NCBI GenBank assembly: GCA_035531075.1
Contig: DATKTO010000040.1
Coordinates: 127,973 to 191,972, forward strand
DNA: 64,000 nucleotides
Direction of reading: 5' to 3'
Source: 39-52-133 sp035531075
GTDB lineage: Bacteria; Pseudomonadota; Gammaproteobacteria; Burkholderiales; Gallionellaceae
The notes under the pieces are model-generated. The model made no database searches. It was not told the origin of the DNA and saw nothing but the letters and a program-made list of their open reading frames with translations. Positions 25,835 through 35,583 of the stretch are shown in pieces (position 1 is the stretch's first letter; each line of letters begins with the position of its first letter). A program made the position numbers and the translations under genes.

Positions 25835-27505
25835 ATGATAAACAAGAAAGAACAACGGGGATCGGTGGGTGTAGACAATTCATCCAGCTACAGTTCTGCT
25901 GACATCAAGGAATGGGATGTCGAGAATGAAGCCTTCTGGGAATCGAAGGGCAAGAAGATAGCCAACCGCAACCTGTGGATTTCGATCCCCAGCCTTTTGC
26001 TTGGTTTTGCCATCTGGTTGATGTGGGGCATCATTACAGTGCAGATGATTAACCTCGGCTTTCCCTTCAAGCCGGCAGAGCTGTTCACGCTGACTGCCAT
26101 TTCCGGCTTAATGGGGGCAACCTTCCGCATTCCGGCATCGTTCTTCATCCGCCTCAGCGGCGGGCGCAACACCATCGTGCTGACGACCGCACTGTTGATG
26201 ATTCCGGCTTTCGGCGCGGGCATCGCGTTGCAGGACAAGACCACCCCGCTGTGGGTGTTCCAGATACTGGCGTTCCTGTCCGGCATTGGCGGCGGCAACT
26301 TCGCCTGTTCGATGTCCAACATCAGCGGCTTCTTTCCCAAGCGTTTGCAGGGAACGGCGCTGGGACTCAACGCAGGACTGGGCAATTTCGGCGTGACCAC
26401 CATGCAGATTCTGATTCCGCTGGTGATGACAGCAGGTATTTTTGGTGTAGCGGCCGGTGATCCGATGACGCTGGTCAAAGATTCAGGCTGGATTTTGGGC
26501 AAGATCACTGCCGGTACGCCAACCTTTATTCAGAATGCCGGCTACGTCTGGATGCTGGCGCTGATTCCACTGGCCGTTATCGGTTTCTTCGGCATGAATA
26601 ACCTGCTGCCGCTGTCTCCCAAATATGGCGGTACGCTGGCTGGTTTCGCCAAGATTCTGTACCTGTGGGTGCTGACCAGTATCGTGGGTGCCATTGGCCT
26701 TTATCTCTATCTTCCAGCACCTGCCGGTCTTGGCCTGCTCAACATGTGGGTGGCCTTGCCGTTGATCATGATTGCCGTGGTATTGGTGATGAAGCTGGCA
26801 GCCTTCGGCGAGATGAAAGCCGGCATCAACAAACAGTTCGAAATCTTTAAAAACAAGCATACCTGGTCGATGTCAGCGCTCTACGTCGTTACCTTCGGTT
26901 CGTTCATCGGCTTCTCGATGGCCTTGCCATTGTCCATCACCGTGATTTTCGGCGTGCAGCATGTGATTGATCCGGCAACCGGCCTGATGGAGCACACCCT
27001 GAAGAATCCCAACGCCCCTTCTGCGCTGACCTATGCCTGGATAGGCCCGTTCATCGGCGCGCTGATCCGTCCGGTGGGCGGCTGGATTTCCGACAAGGTT
27101 GGCGGTTCCATCGTCACCCAGATTATCTCTGCGGTCATGGTTGTTGCCTCCGCTGCAGTGGGTTATGTGATGCTGCTGGCCTACAAATCGCCTGCACCGG
27201 AAGAATATTTCTTCATCTTCATGGCGCTGTTCGTGGTGCTGTTCGCCGCCTCCGGCTTGGGTAACGGTTCTACTTTCCGCACTGTGGGCGTGATCTTTGA
27301 CAGGCAGCAGGCTGGCCCGGTGCTGGGCTGGACCTCTGCCGTGGCAGCTTATGGCGCGTTCATCGCCCCGGTGGTAATTGGTGCGCAGATCAAGTCCGGC
27401 ACGCCCGAAAATGCGATGTATGGCTTTGCAATCTTTTATGCGCTGTGCCTGGTGTTGAACTGGTGGTTCTACCTGCGCAGCGGCTCGGAAATCAAGAATC
27501 CGTGA
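25835..27505 (+). CDS. narK: Nitrate/nitrite transporter NarK, second copy (NarK2 type)
   Basis: The 556-residue protein of the nitrate/nitrite porter family is longer than NarK1 because of a polar N-terminus of about 40 residues and extra loops in the middle. Conserved parts include ATFRIPASFFIRLSGGRN, GLNAGLGNFGVTTMQ and GPFIGALIRPVGGWISDKVG. NarK2-type proteins exchange external nitrate for internal nitrite. A GAGGAG ribosome site precedes the ATG. NarK1-NarK2 pairs ahead of narG are common in denitrifying betaproteobacteria. Confidence 0.92.
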   Translation: MINKKEQRGSVGVDNSSSYSSADIKEWDVENEAFWESKGKKIANRNLWISIPSLLLGFAIWLMWGIITVQMINLGFPFKPAELFTLTAISGLMGATFRIPASFFIRLSGGRNTIVLTTALLMIPAFGAGIALQDKTTPLWVFQILAFLSGIGGGNFACSMSNISGFFPKRLQGTALGLNAGLGNFGVTTMQILIPLVMTAGIFGVAAGDPMTLVKDSGWILGKITAGTPTFIQNAGYVWMLALIPLAVIGFFGMNNLLPLSPKYGGTLAGFAKILYLWVLTSIVGAIGLYLYLPAPAGLGLLNMWVALPLIMIAVVLVMKLAAFGEMKAGINKQFEIFKNKHTWSMSALYVVTFGSFIGFSMALPLSITVIFGVQHVIDPATGLMEHTLKNPNAPSALTYAWIGPFIGALIRPVGGWISDKVGGSIVTQIISAVMVVASAAVGYVMLLAYKSPAPEEYFFIFMALFVVLFAASGLGNGSTFRTVGVIFDRQQAGPVLGWTSAVAAYGAFIAPVVIGAQIKSGTPENAMYGFAIFYALCLVLNWWFYLRSGSEIKNP

Positions 27506-27633
27506 GGCTTTAACGCGCGGATCGGCCGCATGACGGTGCAGTCCGCAAAACGATGGCCGGCTAAGGCTTTGAGAATACAAATCCCCAAGCCGGGAAGTTT
27601 GAACAAAAATATTCACACAGGAGCAAACAAGAC

Positions 27634-30600
27634 ATGAGTCACTTTCTCGACAGATTGAAGTTTTTTGAAAGAATCAAGGATACTTTTTCTGACGGCCACG
27701 GCATCGTCACCAATGAAGACCGCAACTGGGAAGATGCATACCGTCACCGCTGGCAACACGACAAGGTGGTGCGCTCCACCCATGGCGTGAACTGTACCGG
27801 TGGCTGTTCATGGAAAATTTTTGTGAAGAACGGCCTGGTATCTTTCGAGATGCAGCAGACCGACTATCCGCGCACTCGCGAAGATCTGCCCAACCATGAG
27901 CCGCGCGGCTGCCAGCGCGGTGCGAGCTTCTCCTGGTATCTGTACAGCCCGCACCGCATCAAGCATCCGCTGATCCGCGGGCGCTTGCTCGATCTGTATC
28001 GCGCCGAGCGCAAAACCGGCAAGGATCCGGTTGAAGCATGGCAAGCCATTCAGGCCGATGACAAGAAGCGCAAGTCCTATGTGGGTGTGCGCGGCCTGGG
28101 TGGTTTTGTGCGGGCCGGCTGGGACGAGATGACAGAAATCATCGCTGCGGCCAACGTGCACACTATCAAGAAATGGGGACCGGACCGTATTTACGGCTTC
28201 TCGCCTATCCCTGCGATGTCGATGATTTCCTATGCGGCCGGTTCGCGCTACATGTCGCTGATCGGTGGCGCCTGCGGCTCATTCTATGACTGGTACTGCG
28301 ATCTGCCAGCGGCTTCACCACAGACCTGGGGTGAACAGACCGACGTGCCGGAATCGGCTGACTGGTACAACTCCACCTACATCATCGTCACCGGTGCCAA
28401 CCTGCCGATGACGCGCACACCGGATGCACACTTCCTGTCCGAGGTGCGTTACAAGGGCACCAAGGTGGTGTCGATGTCTCCCGACTATGCAGAGTATGTG
28501 AAGTTCGCCGACCTGTGGATGCCGGTTAAGCAGGGTACCGACACCGCGGTGTTCCTGGCGATGGGCCATGTGGCGCTAAAAGAATTTTTCATCGACAAGC
28601 AGGATCCGTATTTCAGCGAATATGCGCGTAAATACACCGACTTGCCGATGCAGGTCATCTTGCGCAAATTCGGCGATGGTTATGTGTCAGACCGCAATCT
28701 GCGTGCTTCTGACTTCGCCAATAATCTGGGTGAAAGCAACAACCCAGACTGGAAGACCATTGTCTACGACACAAAGAGCAAATCCTTTGTGGCGCCGAAT
28801 GGCTCCATCGGTTTTCGCTGGGGTGAAGAGGGCAAGTGGAACCTGTTGGCCAAGAATGCAGCTGGCCAGCAGGAAATTGAAGCCGAGCTAAGCTGTGTCG
28901 GCAGCAAGGACGACGTGGTTTCTGTGGGCTTCCCGCACTATCAGCCGGGTGAAGACCAGTTGCTGTATCGCAACGTGCCGGTACGCAAGGTGAAGATCGC
29001 CAGCGGCGAGGAGGTGCTGGTCACCTCCGTATTTGACATGCAGATTGCACAATACGGTGTCGATCGCGGTCTCGGCGGCGGCAACGTTGCCAAGTCCTAC
29101 GATGATGCCAACGTGGCTTACACACCGGCATGGGCGTCAAAAGTCAGCGGCGTCAAGGCGGCCGACATCGAGCGCACCGGTCGCGAGTTTGCCTACAATG
29201 CCTCCAAGACCAAGGGCAAGTCGATGGTGATCATGGGTGCGGCGATCAACCACTGGTACCACAACGACATGACCTACCGTTCGATCATGAACCTGCTGCA
29301 TATGTGCGGTTGCGTGGGTCAGAGCGGTGGCGGCTGGGCGCACTATGTGGGCCAGGAAAAACTGCGTCCTCAGGCAGGCTGGGCACCGATTGCCTTCGCG
29401 CTCGACTGGCAGCGTCCGTCACGCCAGATGAACTCGACCTCCTACTGGTATTTCCACACCGACCAGTGGCGCTACGAGACCATCAATGCGGATGATTTGA
29501 TGCATCCCGGTGCCAAGGCCAAATACAAAGGCTACTCGCTGGCCGACTACAATGTGGTGTCCACGCGCCTCGGCTGGTTGCCCAGCGCGCCGCACTGGAA
29601 CGCCAATCCGCTGGACCTGGTGAGCGAAGCTGAAAAAGCCGGTGCGACCGATGAGGCCGGCATCGCCAAGCATATCGTGGGCAAGCTCAAGTCTGGTGAA
29701 CTTGATGTGGCCTTTGCCGACCCTGACAATGAGAAGAACTGGCCGCGCAACCTGTTTGTATGGCGCGCCAACCTGATCGGCTCTTCGGCCAAGGGGCATG
29801 AGTACTTCCTCAAACATCTGCTGGGCGCACAGAACGGCGTGTTGCAGGAAGGCGGGCTGGGCCGCGACAACAAGGAAATTGTGTGGCATGAGAATGCGCC
29901 GATCGGCAAGCTGGACCTGATGGTGGACATCAACTTCCGCCTGAATTCAACCGGCGCCTATTCCGACATCATTCTGCCGACCGCAACCTGGTACGAAAAG
30001 AACGACCTCAACACCACCGACATGCATCCCTTCATCCACCCCTTGTCGGAAGCGGTGTCTCCGGGCTGGGAGTCAAAGTCCGACTGGCAGATTTTCAAGA
30101 ATATTGCCAAGGCTTTCTCCACCTTGTCCGAGAAACATCTCGGTATTCGCAAGGACGTGATTGCCTTCCCGATCCAGCATGACTCGGCCTTCGAGATGGC
30201 GCAACCTTTCGGCCAGGTCAAGGACTGGAAAAAAGGCGAGTGTGAGCCGATTCCCGGCAAGACCATGCCGCTATTGAAAGTTGTTGAGCGCAACTTTGGC
30301 GATACCTACAAGAAGTTCATTGCCCTTGGCCCGCTCATGACCAAAATCGGCAATAACGTCAAGGGTATCGAGTGGAACACCGAGCAGGAATACGAAGAGC
30401 TGAAGAAGTGTAACCACACGGTGAAAGTCCCGGGCGTTTCGTTTGGCATGCCTTCGCTGGAAGAAGACATTTCGGTGTGCGAGGCGGTGCTGCGCATGGC
30501 GCCGGAAACCAACGGTGAAGTGGCGCATAAATCATGGACCGCGCTGTCGAAGAAGACCGGTATCGATCACCATCACCTGTACGCCGGGCGTCATGAAGAC

Positions 30601-31389
30601 AAGATTACCTTCCGTGACATCCAGGCCCAGCCGCGCAAGATCATTACCGCACCGACCTGGTCTGGTATCGAGTCCGAGCATGTTTCCTACACCGCCGGCT
30701 ATACCAATATCCACGAACATATTCCGTTCCGTACATTGACGGGTCGTGCGCACTTCTATCAGGATCACGAATGGTTCCTCGATTTCGGCGAAGGCTTCTG
30801 CACCTTCAAGCCGCCCGTCGATTTCAAGGCACATGAAATCATTCCGGCCAGCGTGCGCAACAAGCCACACCTGACACTGGCATGGATTACGCCGCACTCC
30901 AAGTGGGGTATCCATTCCACCTACCAGGACAATCTGCGCATGCTGACCCTGTTCCGCGGCGGACCGTACGTGTGGCTTTCAGAACTGGATGCCAAGTCTA
31001 TCGGCATTGCGGATAACGACTGGGTGGAAGCGGTGAACGGCAACGGTGCCACGATGGCCAGAGCAGTGGTGTCACAGCGTATCCCCCGCGGTGTGGCGAT
31101 GATGTACCACGCACAGGAGAAGAACATCAACGTGCCGGGTTCTAACTCCACCGGCAAACGCGGCGGTATTCTCAACTCGGTTACACGTGTGACGGTCAAG
31201 CCAACCAATATGGTGGGCGGCTATGCGCAGCTGGCTTACGGTTTCAACTATTACGGTACGGTGGGCAGCCAGCGTGACGAAGTGGTTGTACTGCATCGTG
31301 TCGACGATCAGAACATCGACTGGCTGGAGCGCCCTCTCACTGCAGAGCGTGAGGCGCAGCTCAATCCGATTGGTATCGGTCCACGTTAA
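27634..31389 (+). CDS. narG: Respiratory nitrate reductase alpha subunit NarG
   Basis: The 1251-residue molybdenum bis-MGD catalytic subunit has the N-terminal iron-sulfur (FS0) motif with His and three Cys (HGVNCTGGCSWKIF, then RGCQRGASFSWYLYSP). The active-site neighbourhood reads DWYNSTYIIVTGANLPMTRT, followed by PDAHFLSEVRYKGTK. No twin-arginine signal is present, so the enzyme faces the cytoplasm as in canonical NarGHI. It reduces nitrate to nitrite with electrons from NarH. Length and order fit a true nitrate reductase rather than a periplasmic nitrite oxidoreductase. It lies 128 bases after narK2. Confidence 0.96.
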   Translation: MSHFLDRLKFFERIKDTFSDGHGIVTNEDRNWEDAYRHRWQHDKVVRSTHGVNCTGGCSWKIFVKNGLVSFEMQQTDYPRTREDLPNHEPRGCQRGASFSWYLYSPHRIKHPLIRGRLLDLYRAERKTGKDPVEAWQAIQADDKKRKSYVGVRGLGGFVRAGWDEMTEIIAAANVHTIKKWGPDRIYGFSPIPAMSMISYAAGSRYMSLIGGACGSFYDWYCDLPAASPQTWGEQTDVPESADWYNSTYIIVTGANLPMTRTPDAHFLSEVRYKGTKVVSMSPDYAEYVKFADLWMPVKQGTDTAVFLAMGHVALKEFFIDKQDPYFSEYARKYTDLPMQVILRKFGDGYVSDRNLRASDFANNLGESNNPDWKTIVYDTKSKSFVAPNGSIGFRWGEEGKWNLLAKNAAGQQEIEAELSCVGSKDDVVSVGFPHYQPGEDQLLYRNVPVRKVKIASGEEVLVTSVFDMQIAQYGVDRGLGGGNVAKSYDDANVAYTPAWASKVSGVKAADIERTGREFAYNASKTKGKSMVIMGAAINHWYHNDMTYRSIMNLLHMCGCVGQSGGGWAHYVGQEKLRPQAGWAPIAFALDWQRPSRQMNSTSYWYFHTDQWRYETINADDLMHPGAKAKYKGYSLADYNVVSTRLGWLPSAPHWNANPLDLVSEAEKAGATDEAGIAKHIVGKLKSGELDVAFADPDNEKNWPRNLFVWRANLIGSSAKGHEYFLKHLLGAQNGVLQEGGLGRDNKEIVWHENAPIGKLDLMVDINFRLNSTGAYSDIILPTATWYEKNDLNTTDMHPFIHPLSEAVSPGWESKSDWQIFKNIAKAFSTLSEKHLGIRKDVIAFPIQHDSAFEMAQPFGQVKDWKKGECEPIPGKTMPLLKVVERNFGDTYKKFIALGPLMTKIGNNVKGIEWNTEQEYEELKKCNHTVKVPGVSFGMPSLEEDISVCEAVLRMAPETNGEVAHKSWTALSKKTGIDHHHLYAGRHEDKITFRDIQAQPRKIITAPTWSGIESEHVSYTAGYTNIHEHIPFRTLTGRAHFYQDHEWFLDFGEGFCTFKPPVDFKAHEIIPASVRNKPHLTLAWITPHSKWGIHSTYQDNLRMLTLFRGGPYVWLSELDAKSIGIADNDWVEAVNGNGATMARAVVSQRIPRGVAMMYHAQEKNINVPGSNSTGKRGGILNSVTRVTVKPTNMVGGYAQLAYGFNYYGTVGSQRDEVVVLHRVDDQNIDWLERPLTAEREAQLNPIGIGPR

Positions 31390-31441
31390 ATGTAGGGCGG
31401 GGCAACTATATGTCAGTCCCCGCTAACTTAGGAGAATTCAA

Positions 31442-32992
31442 ATGAAAGTACGTGCACAATTTGCATTAGTGTTCAACCTGGATAAATGCATAGGCTGTCA
31501 CACTTGCTCGGTAACGTGCAAGAACGTGTGGACCAACCGCAAAGGGGTTGAATATGCGTGGTTCAACAACGTTGAATCCAAGCCCGGTATTGGCTACCCA
31601 AAACAGTGGGAAAACCAGGAAGTATGGAATGGTGGCTGGGAGCTCAAAGATGGCAAGATACAGCTTAAATCCGGCAGCAAGCTGGAACGCCTGCTGAACA
31701 TCTTCGCCAATCCGGATATGCCGGAGATTGACGATTATTACGAGCCCTTCACCTTCGATTATGCCCATCTGCAGAACGCGCCCATGCTGGAGGCAACACC
31801 GACAGCGCGCCCGCGTTCCCTGATCGATGGCACCCGCATGGAAAAAATTACCTGGGGACCAAACTGGGAGGATGACCTCGCGGGTGAATCTGCCAAGCGC
31901 AGTGTCGATGTGAATATGGCGAAAATCGACAAGGAGATGTACGCCCAGTTCGAGAACACATTCCACATGTATTTGCCGCGCATGTGCAACCACTGCCTCA
32001 ACCCTTCCTGCGTGGCAGCCTGCCCGTCCGGTTCCATCTACAAACGCGAAGAAGATGGCATCGTGCTGGTAGACCAGGACAAATGCCGCGGCTGGCGTAT
32101 GTGTGTCAGTTCATGCCCCTACAAGAAGGTCTATTACAACTGGGAATCAGGCAAGGCTGAAAAATGCATTGGCTGCTACCCGCGCGTTGAATCGGGCATG
32201 CCGACCGTATGCTCTGAATCCTGCGTAGGGCGTATTCGCTACAACGGCATCATGCTGTACGACGCGGACAAGATAGAAGCCATGGCCAGCAAGGAAAATG
32301 AGCAGGACCTTTACCAGGCACAGCTTGATATCTTCCTCGATCCGAACGACCCTGAAGTGATCAAGCAGGCGCGTCTCGATGGCGTACCGGAAGACTGGAT
32401 TATTGCCGCGCAGAAATCACCTATCTACAAGATGGCGATAGACTGGAAGATTGCGTTCCCGATGCATCCGGAGTTCCGTACCTTGCCCATGGTGTGGTAT
32501 GTGCCGCCGCTGTCACCGGTGCAGTCACAGATCGATCAGGGAAAGCTGCCTGTCGGCCCGGATGGCGCAATTCCTCGCGGCGACACCATGCGTTTGCCGG
32601 TGCAGTATCTTGCCAACCTGCTCACCGCCGGCAAAGAAGCGCCTATCCGTTCAGCACTCAACCGTTTGATCGCGATGCGCAGCTACCAGCGATCGGTGCA
32701 TGTGGAAGGCATAGCCGATACCCGCGCACTGGAAGCTGCAGGCATTACCGAAGATCAGGCAAAAGAAATGTATCGTTATCTTGCCATTGCAAATTACGAA
32801 GATCGTTTCGTGATTCCGACAGGCCATGCTGAAGTCAGCCTTGAAGATTTTTACAGCTTCCAGGGGCAGAACGGCTTTACTTTCGGTAATGATAGCTCGC
32901 CTGGAATCAGCGCCAACTCGCTGTTCCCGGAACGTCGCAAGCAAACCGTGGATTCGCTGGAATCCGCCCCGTCTGCCGACGAACGGCCTTAA
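31442..32992 (+). CDS. narH: Respiratory nitrate reductase beta subunit NarH
   Basis: The 516-residue ferredoxin-like electron carrier has four cysteine clusters: CIGCHTCSVTC, CNHCLNPSCVAACPSG, CRGWRMCVSSCPYKK and CIGCYPRVESGMPTVCSESC. The Trp in CRGWRMC marks the three-iron cluster seen in NarH. It passes electrons from the NarI haems to NarG at the cytoplasmic face. An AGGAG site precedes the ATG, and the gene is 52 bases after narG and 13 before narJ. Confidence 0.96.
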   Translation: MKVRAQFALVFNLDKCIGCHTCSVTCKNVWTNRKGVEYAWFNNVESKPGIGYPKQWENQEVWNGGWELKDGKIQLKSGSKLERLLNIFANPDMPEIDDYYEPFTFDYAHLQNAPMLEATPTARPRSLIDGTRMEKITWGPNWEDDLAGESAKRSVDVNMAKIDKEMYAQFENTFHMYLPRMCNHCLNPSCVAACPSGSIYKREEDGIVLVDQDKCRGWRMCVSSCPYKKVYYNWESGKAEKCIGCYPRVESGMPTVCSESCVGRIRYNGIMLYDADKIEAMASKENEQDLYQAQLDIFLDPNDPEVIKQARLDGVPEDWIIAAQKSPIYKMAIDWKIAFPMHPEFRTLPMVWYVPPLSPVQSQIDQGKLPVGPDGAIPRGDTMRLPVQYLANLLTAGKEAPIRSALNRLIAMRSYQRSVHVEGIADTRALEAAGITEDQAKEMYRYLAIANYEDRFVIPTGHAEVSLEDFYSFQGQNGFTFGNDSSPGISANSLFPERRKQTVDSLESAPSADERP

Positions 32993-33005
32993 GAGGAGAA
33001 ATGAC

Positions 33006-33539
33006 ATGATGTTATACAAAATCACTTCGGCTTTGCTGGAGTACCCCGATCAGGAACTGAAAGCCGCGATACCGGAGATTGCCGGATTGCTGCAAAGCGA
33101 GGCTGTCATTTCGGAAGAGGAGCGAAGCATCCTGGAGAAATTCATGCAGTGGATGGATACGGTCGATATCACAGAGTTGCAGCAAAGCTATGTGCAAACC
33201 TTTGATATGACACCGGAGCACAGCCTGCACCTCACTCATCATCTGTTTGGTGATGACCGCGGACGCGGACCGGCCCTGATCGATCTGACCGAGTATTACC
33301 GCGGCTTTGGCTATGAGGCGGATGCGAAGGAATTGCCAGACTATCTGCCGCTGATTCTGGAGTTCGCTTCCACACTTGAGGAAATCGAAGCCAAGGTGTT
33401 TCTGGGTCAGACGGTGAAAGTGCTGACGCAGTTGGCTGCCAATCTGGAGACAGCGGAGAGTCCCTACGCACCACTGGTCAGGATCATTGAAAAACGAGGG
33501 CAACTTGTGTCTCAATCAGAGGCACCAATCACTGCTTAA
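33006..33539 (+). CDS. narJ: Nitrate reductase maturation chaperone NarJ
   Basis: This is a TorD/NarJ-family chaperone of about 177 residues that holds NarG during molybdenum cofactor insertion. Recognisable parts are ITSALLEYPDQELKAA, the family motif SYVQTFDMTPEHSLHLTHHL, GDDRGRGPAL and LPDYLPLILEF. The ATG at 33006 is chosen because AAGAGGAG lies just upstream; a longer frame extends back into narH but overlaps it implausibly. It lies ten bases before narI. Confidence 0.94.
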   Translation: MMLYKITSALLEYPDQELKAAIPEIAGLLQSEAVISEEERSILEKFMQWMDTVDITELQQSYVQTFDMTPEHSLHLTHHLFGDDRGRGPALIDLTEYYRGFGYEADAKELPDYLPLILEFASTLEEIEAKVFLGQTVKVLTQLAANLETAESPYAPLVRIIEKRGQLVSQSEAPITA

Positions 33540-33549
33540 GGAGAAAGTC

Positions 33550-34242
33550 ATGGATTTGCATAATTTAATTTTCGGAGTCTATCCCTACGTGGCCCTGGTT
33601 GTATTTTTCCTGGGCAGCTGGATACGCTTTGATAAAGAGCAGTACACATGGAAGAGTGATTCGAGCCAGTTGTTGTCCAAGAAATACATGCGTGCCGCCA
33701 GCAACCTGTTTCACGTCGGCATCATTGCAATCTTTTTTGGCCATCTGGTCGGCTTGCTTACACCGCATGAGCTTTTCTCGGGCATGGGGGTGAGCGATAT
33801 GGTGCACCAGTGGACCGCGATCAGCGCAGGTGCAGTGTTTGGCGCGCTGTGCCTGATTGGCGGTGCTACCTTATGGCTGCGCCGCATGCTGAATACACGG
33901 GTACGTGCGGCCAGCCGCTGGATGGACATCAACATTCTGGGCTGGCTGATGCTGACCCTGATGCTGGGCCTGTCCACATTGCCAGTTTCGATTGGGCATG
34001 CCAATGAAGGTAATGCCGGGGTAATGATCCTGCTGGCCGAATGGGCGCAGAGCATTGTCTATCTGCATCCGAATCCTGATTTGTTGCGTAGCGTGAATAT
34101 GGTATACAAGATTCACGTGTTCTGCGGCATGTCGGTGTTCCTGTTTTTCCCGTTCACTCGTCTGGTGCATGTTTGGAGCGTACCCTTTGGTTATCTCGGA
34201 CGTGCCTATCAGATTGTACGTGCCAAGCGCGTCAGGGTTTAA
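33550..34242 (+). CDS. narI: Respiratory nitrate reductase gamma subunit NarI
   Basis: The cytochrome b subunit of about 230 residues has five membrane segments. Haem-ligand histidines are visible in NLFHVGIIAIFFGHLVG and near the C-terminus in YKIHVFCGMSVFLFFPFTRL. It oxidises quinol at the outer face of the inner membrane and sends electrons to NarH. The start at 33550 follows AAGGAGAAAG; the longer frame overlaps narJ. It is followed by a strong hairpin. Confidence 0.95.
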   Translation: MDLHNLIFGVYPYVALVVFFLGSWIRFDKEQYTWKSDSSQLLSKKYMRAASNLFHVGIIAIFFGHLVGLLTPHELFSGMGVSDMVHQWTAISAGAVFGALCLIGGATLWLRRMLNTRVRAASRWMDINILGWLMLTLMLGLSTLPVSIGHANEGNAGVMILLAEWAQSIVYLHPNPDLLRSVNMVYKIHVFCGMSVFLFFPFTRLVHVWSVPFGYLGRAYQIVRAKRVRV

Positions 34243-34263
34243 GTTGACATGAATGCATAGTGC

Positions 34264-34294
34264 GCAAACAGCCGGCCATGCGCCGGCTGTTTGC
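34264..34294 (+). repeat. Intercistronic hairpin after narI
   Basis: A perfect 13-base inverted repeat (GCAAACAGCCGGC / GCCGGCTGTTTGC) with a five-base loop sits 21 bases after the narI stop. No T run follows, so it is more likely an mRNA-stabilising or attenuating hairpin between narI and the PpiC gene than a full terminator. Confidence 0.7.
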
Positions 34295-34333
34295 AGTGCG
34301 GGCGTATGGAAGCATTTCAATCAGGAGAGTGCC

Positions 34334-35113
34334 ATGGAAATTACAGTGAATGGTGTACCTATTTTGGCCGAGCAGATCGAGCAGGAATTATCCAGTCACG
34401 CTCGCGCACCCCAACCGCGCCGCGCGGCCATTGAGGCGCTGGTATTGCGCGAGGTGTTGCGTCAGGAAGCCAAAAACAAACTGGCCGAAGCAGTTGCGGT
34501 GAAACAGCAGGCGGTGAACGCAACTTCTATCGATGCGGAAGCCTTTATAGAAGAAACAATGGTCGAGCGTTTGATCGAGCGTGAAGTTGTAAAACCGCTA
34601 CTGGCCGATGACGAGTGTCTTGCCTATTACCAGGCTCATGTTGAGCAATTTCGCCAGGGCGATCTGGTTGAAGCGGGCCATATTCTTTTTGAGTCCAGGC
34701 CCGGCGAAATTTCACCTGTTTTGCGCCAGAAGGCCGAGCAAATTCTGCAAGAAGCGTTACGCAATCCGGAGAAATTTGAAGAGCTGGCACGCACTCACTC
34801 TAATTGCACTTCAGCATCTGTTGGCGGTAGCCTCGGGCAGTTGTCACGCGGCGAAACAGTGCCGGAATTTGAGCGGATCATTTTTAGCCAGGAACCCGGT
34901 GCCATTTCGTCACAGCTGGTCGAGAGCCGTTTCGGCTTGCATATCGTCAGAGTTGCGCATCGTGCCGAGGGCAAGGTTTTGCCGTTTGAAATGGTGCGTG
35001 AACAACTGGCTGCGCATTTGCTCGAGCAGAAACGCAAACGCGCCCTCAGGCTTTACCTGAAAGGGCTCGTTGCACAGGCTGATATTCAGGGTGTGGAAGT
35101 CGCACTCGCCTAG
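34334..35113 (+). CDS. PpiC-type peptidyl-prolyl cis-trans isomerase of the nar operon
   Basis: The 259-residue protein has a parvulin domain at about 110-205 (AGHILFESRPG, then ARTHSNCTSASVGGSLGQLS, FGLHIVRVAHR). A helical N-terminal arm and C-terminal helix flank it. There is no signal peptide, so it acts in the cytoplasm. A PpiC gene directly after narI is a recurring arrangement in betaproteobacteria, where it is thought to help fold the reductase. The ATG at 34334 has AGGAG upstream. Confidence 0.88.
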   Translation: MEITVNGVPILAEQIEQELSSHARAPQPRRAAIEALVLREVLRQEAKNKLAEAVAVKQQAVNATSIDAEAFIEETMVERLIEREVVKPLLADDECLAYYQAHVEQFRQGDLVEAGHILFESRPGEISPVLRQKAEQILQEALRNPEKFEELARTHSNCTSASVGGSLGQLSRGETVPEFERIIFSQEPGAISSQLVESRFGLHIVRVAHRAEGKVLPFEMVREQLAAHLLEQKRKRALRLYLKGLVAQADIQGVEVALA

Positions 35114-35172
35114 CGCTGGCCTCCTGGCAACTTCGGCCAGTAACGTTATTGTTACACGCAGTATTGTGCTGC

Positions 35173-35236
35173 AAGGAAACGCAGATTTAATTCTCTCGCC
35201 AGCATGATGGCGAATGGATTAAGTCTGCGTTTCCTT
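35173..35236. repeat. Long inverted repeat with nested stem
   Basis: AAGGAAACGCAGA (35173-35185) is the exact reverse complement of TCTGCGTTTCCTT (35224-35236). The inner part continues as an imperfect stem capped by TCGCCA / TGGCGA. The hairpin could end the nar transcript or mark a small palindromic mobile element. There is no strong T run. Confidence 0.6.
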
Positions 35237-35462
35237 TGTCTTTCGTGATCACGCTGCATCAACCGCAGGCTGACAGGAAAAGAATCAGCGCGAATTGGAA
35301 TAAAACCGGAGATGGACGCGTCTAGATGACTGCTCATTAAAAAATATTGAGCAACACATAAGCATCTATTAATATAGGTGTGACGCTTTTGAATCGAAAA
35401 AGTTTATAGTGTGTTGAAATATCACAGAGTTTCCGCGATGTCCCATTTTACCGGGCAGGCGG

Positions 35463-35476
35463 ATTGATTAATCAAT
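35463..35476. promoter_or_regulatory. 14-base palindrome upstream of soxX
   Basis: ATTGATTAATCAAT is a perfect palindrome 107 bases before the soxX start. Half-site-like TTAATCAA follows about 25 bases later. The arms resemble FNR half-sites but the two-base spacing is too short for FNR. It is probably a site for another dimeric regulator. Confidence 0.4.
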
Positions 35477-35583
35477 GGTCATCTGCGATACTAATTAGCG
35501 GTTTAATCAATTGTCGCAATTTTATACTTCGTAATTTTTGATTGATTACGCTTTTACAAACGGAATTAAGGAGAGGGGATTTT

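Larger units (their letters stand above)
35114..35583 (+). other. Intergenic region between the nar and sox units
   Basis: This is 470 bases without a convincing gene. It contains a long hairpin (35173-35236), a 14-base palindrome (35463-35476) and generally A/T-rich DNA leading to soxX, where the sox promoter must lie. No clear -35/-10 pair stood out. A 61-codon minus-strand frame across the hairpin has no family and is not called. Confidence 0.6.

Noticed and set aside
27634..34242. Nitrite oxidoreductase (Nxr) instead of nitrate reductase
   Set aside because: NarJ, NarI, two NarK and NarXL in line, plus the canonical cytoplasmic NarG start, indicate a nitrate reductase.
35463..35476. FNR box upstream of soxX
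   Set aside because: The arms look right but are only two bases apart; FNR requires four.
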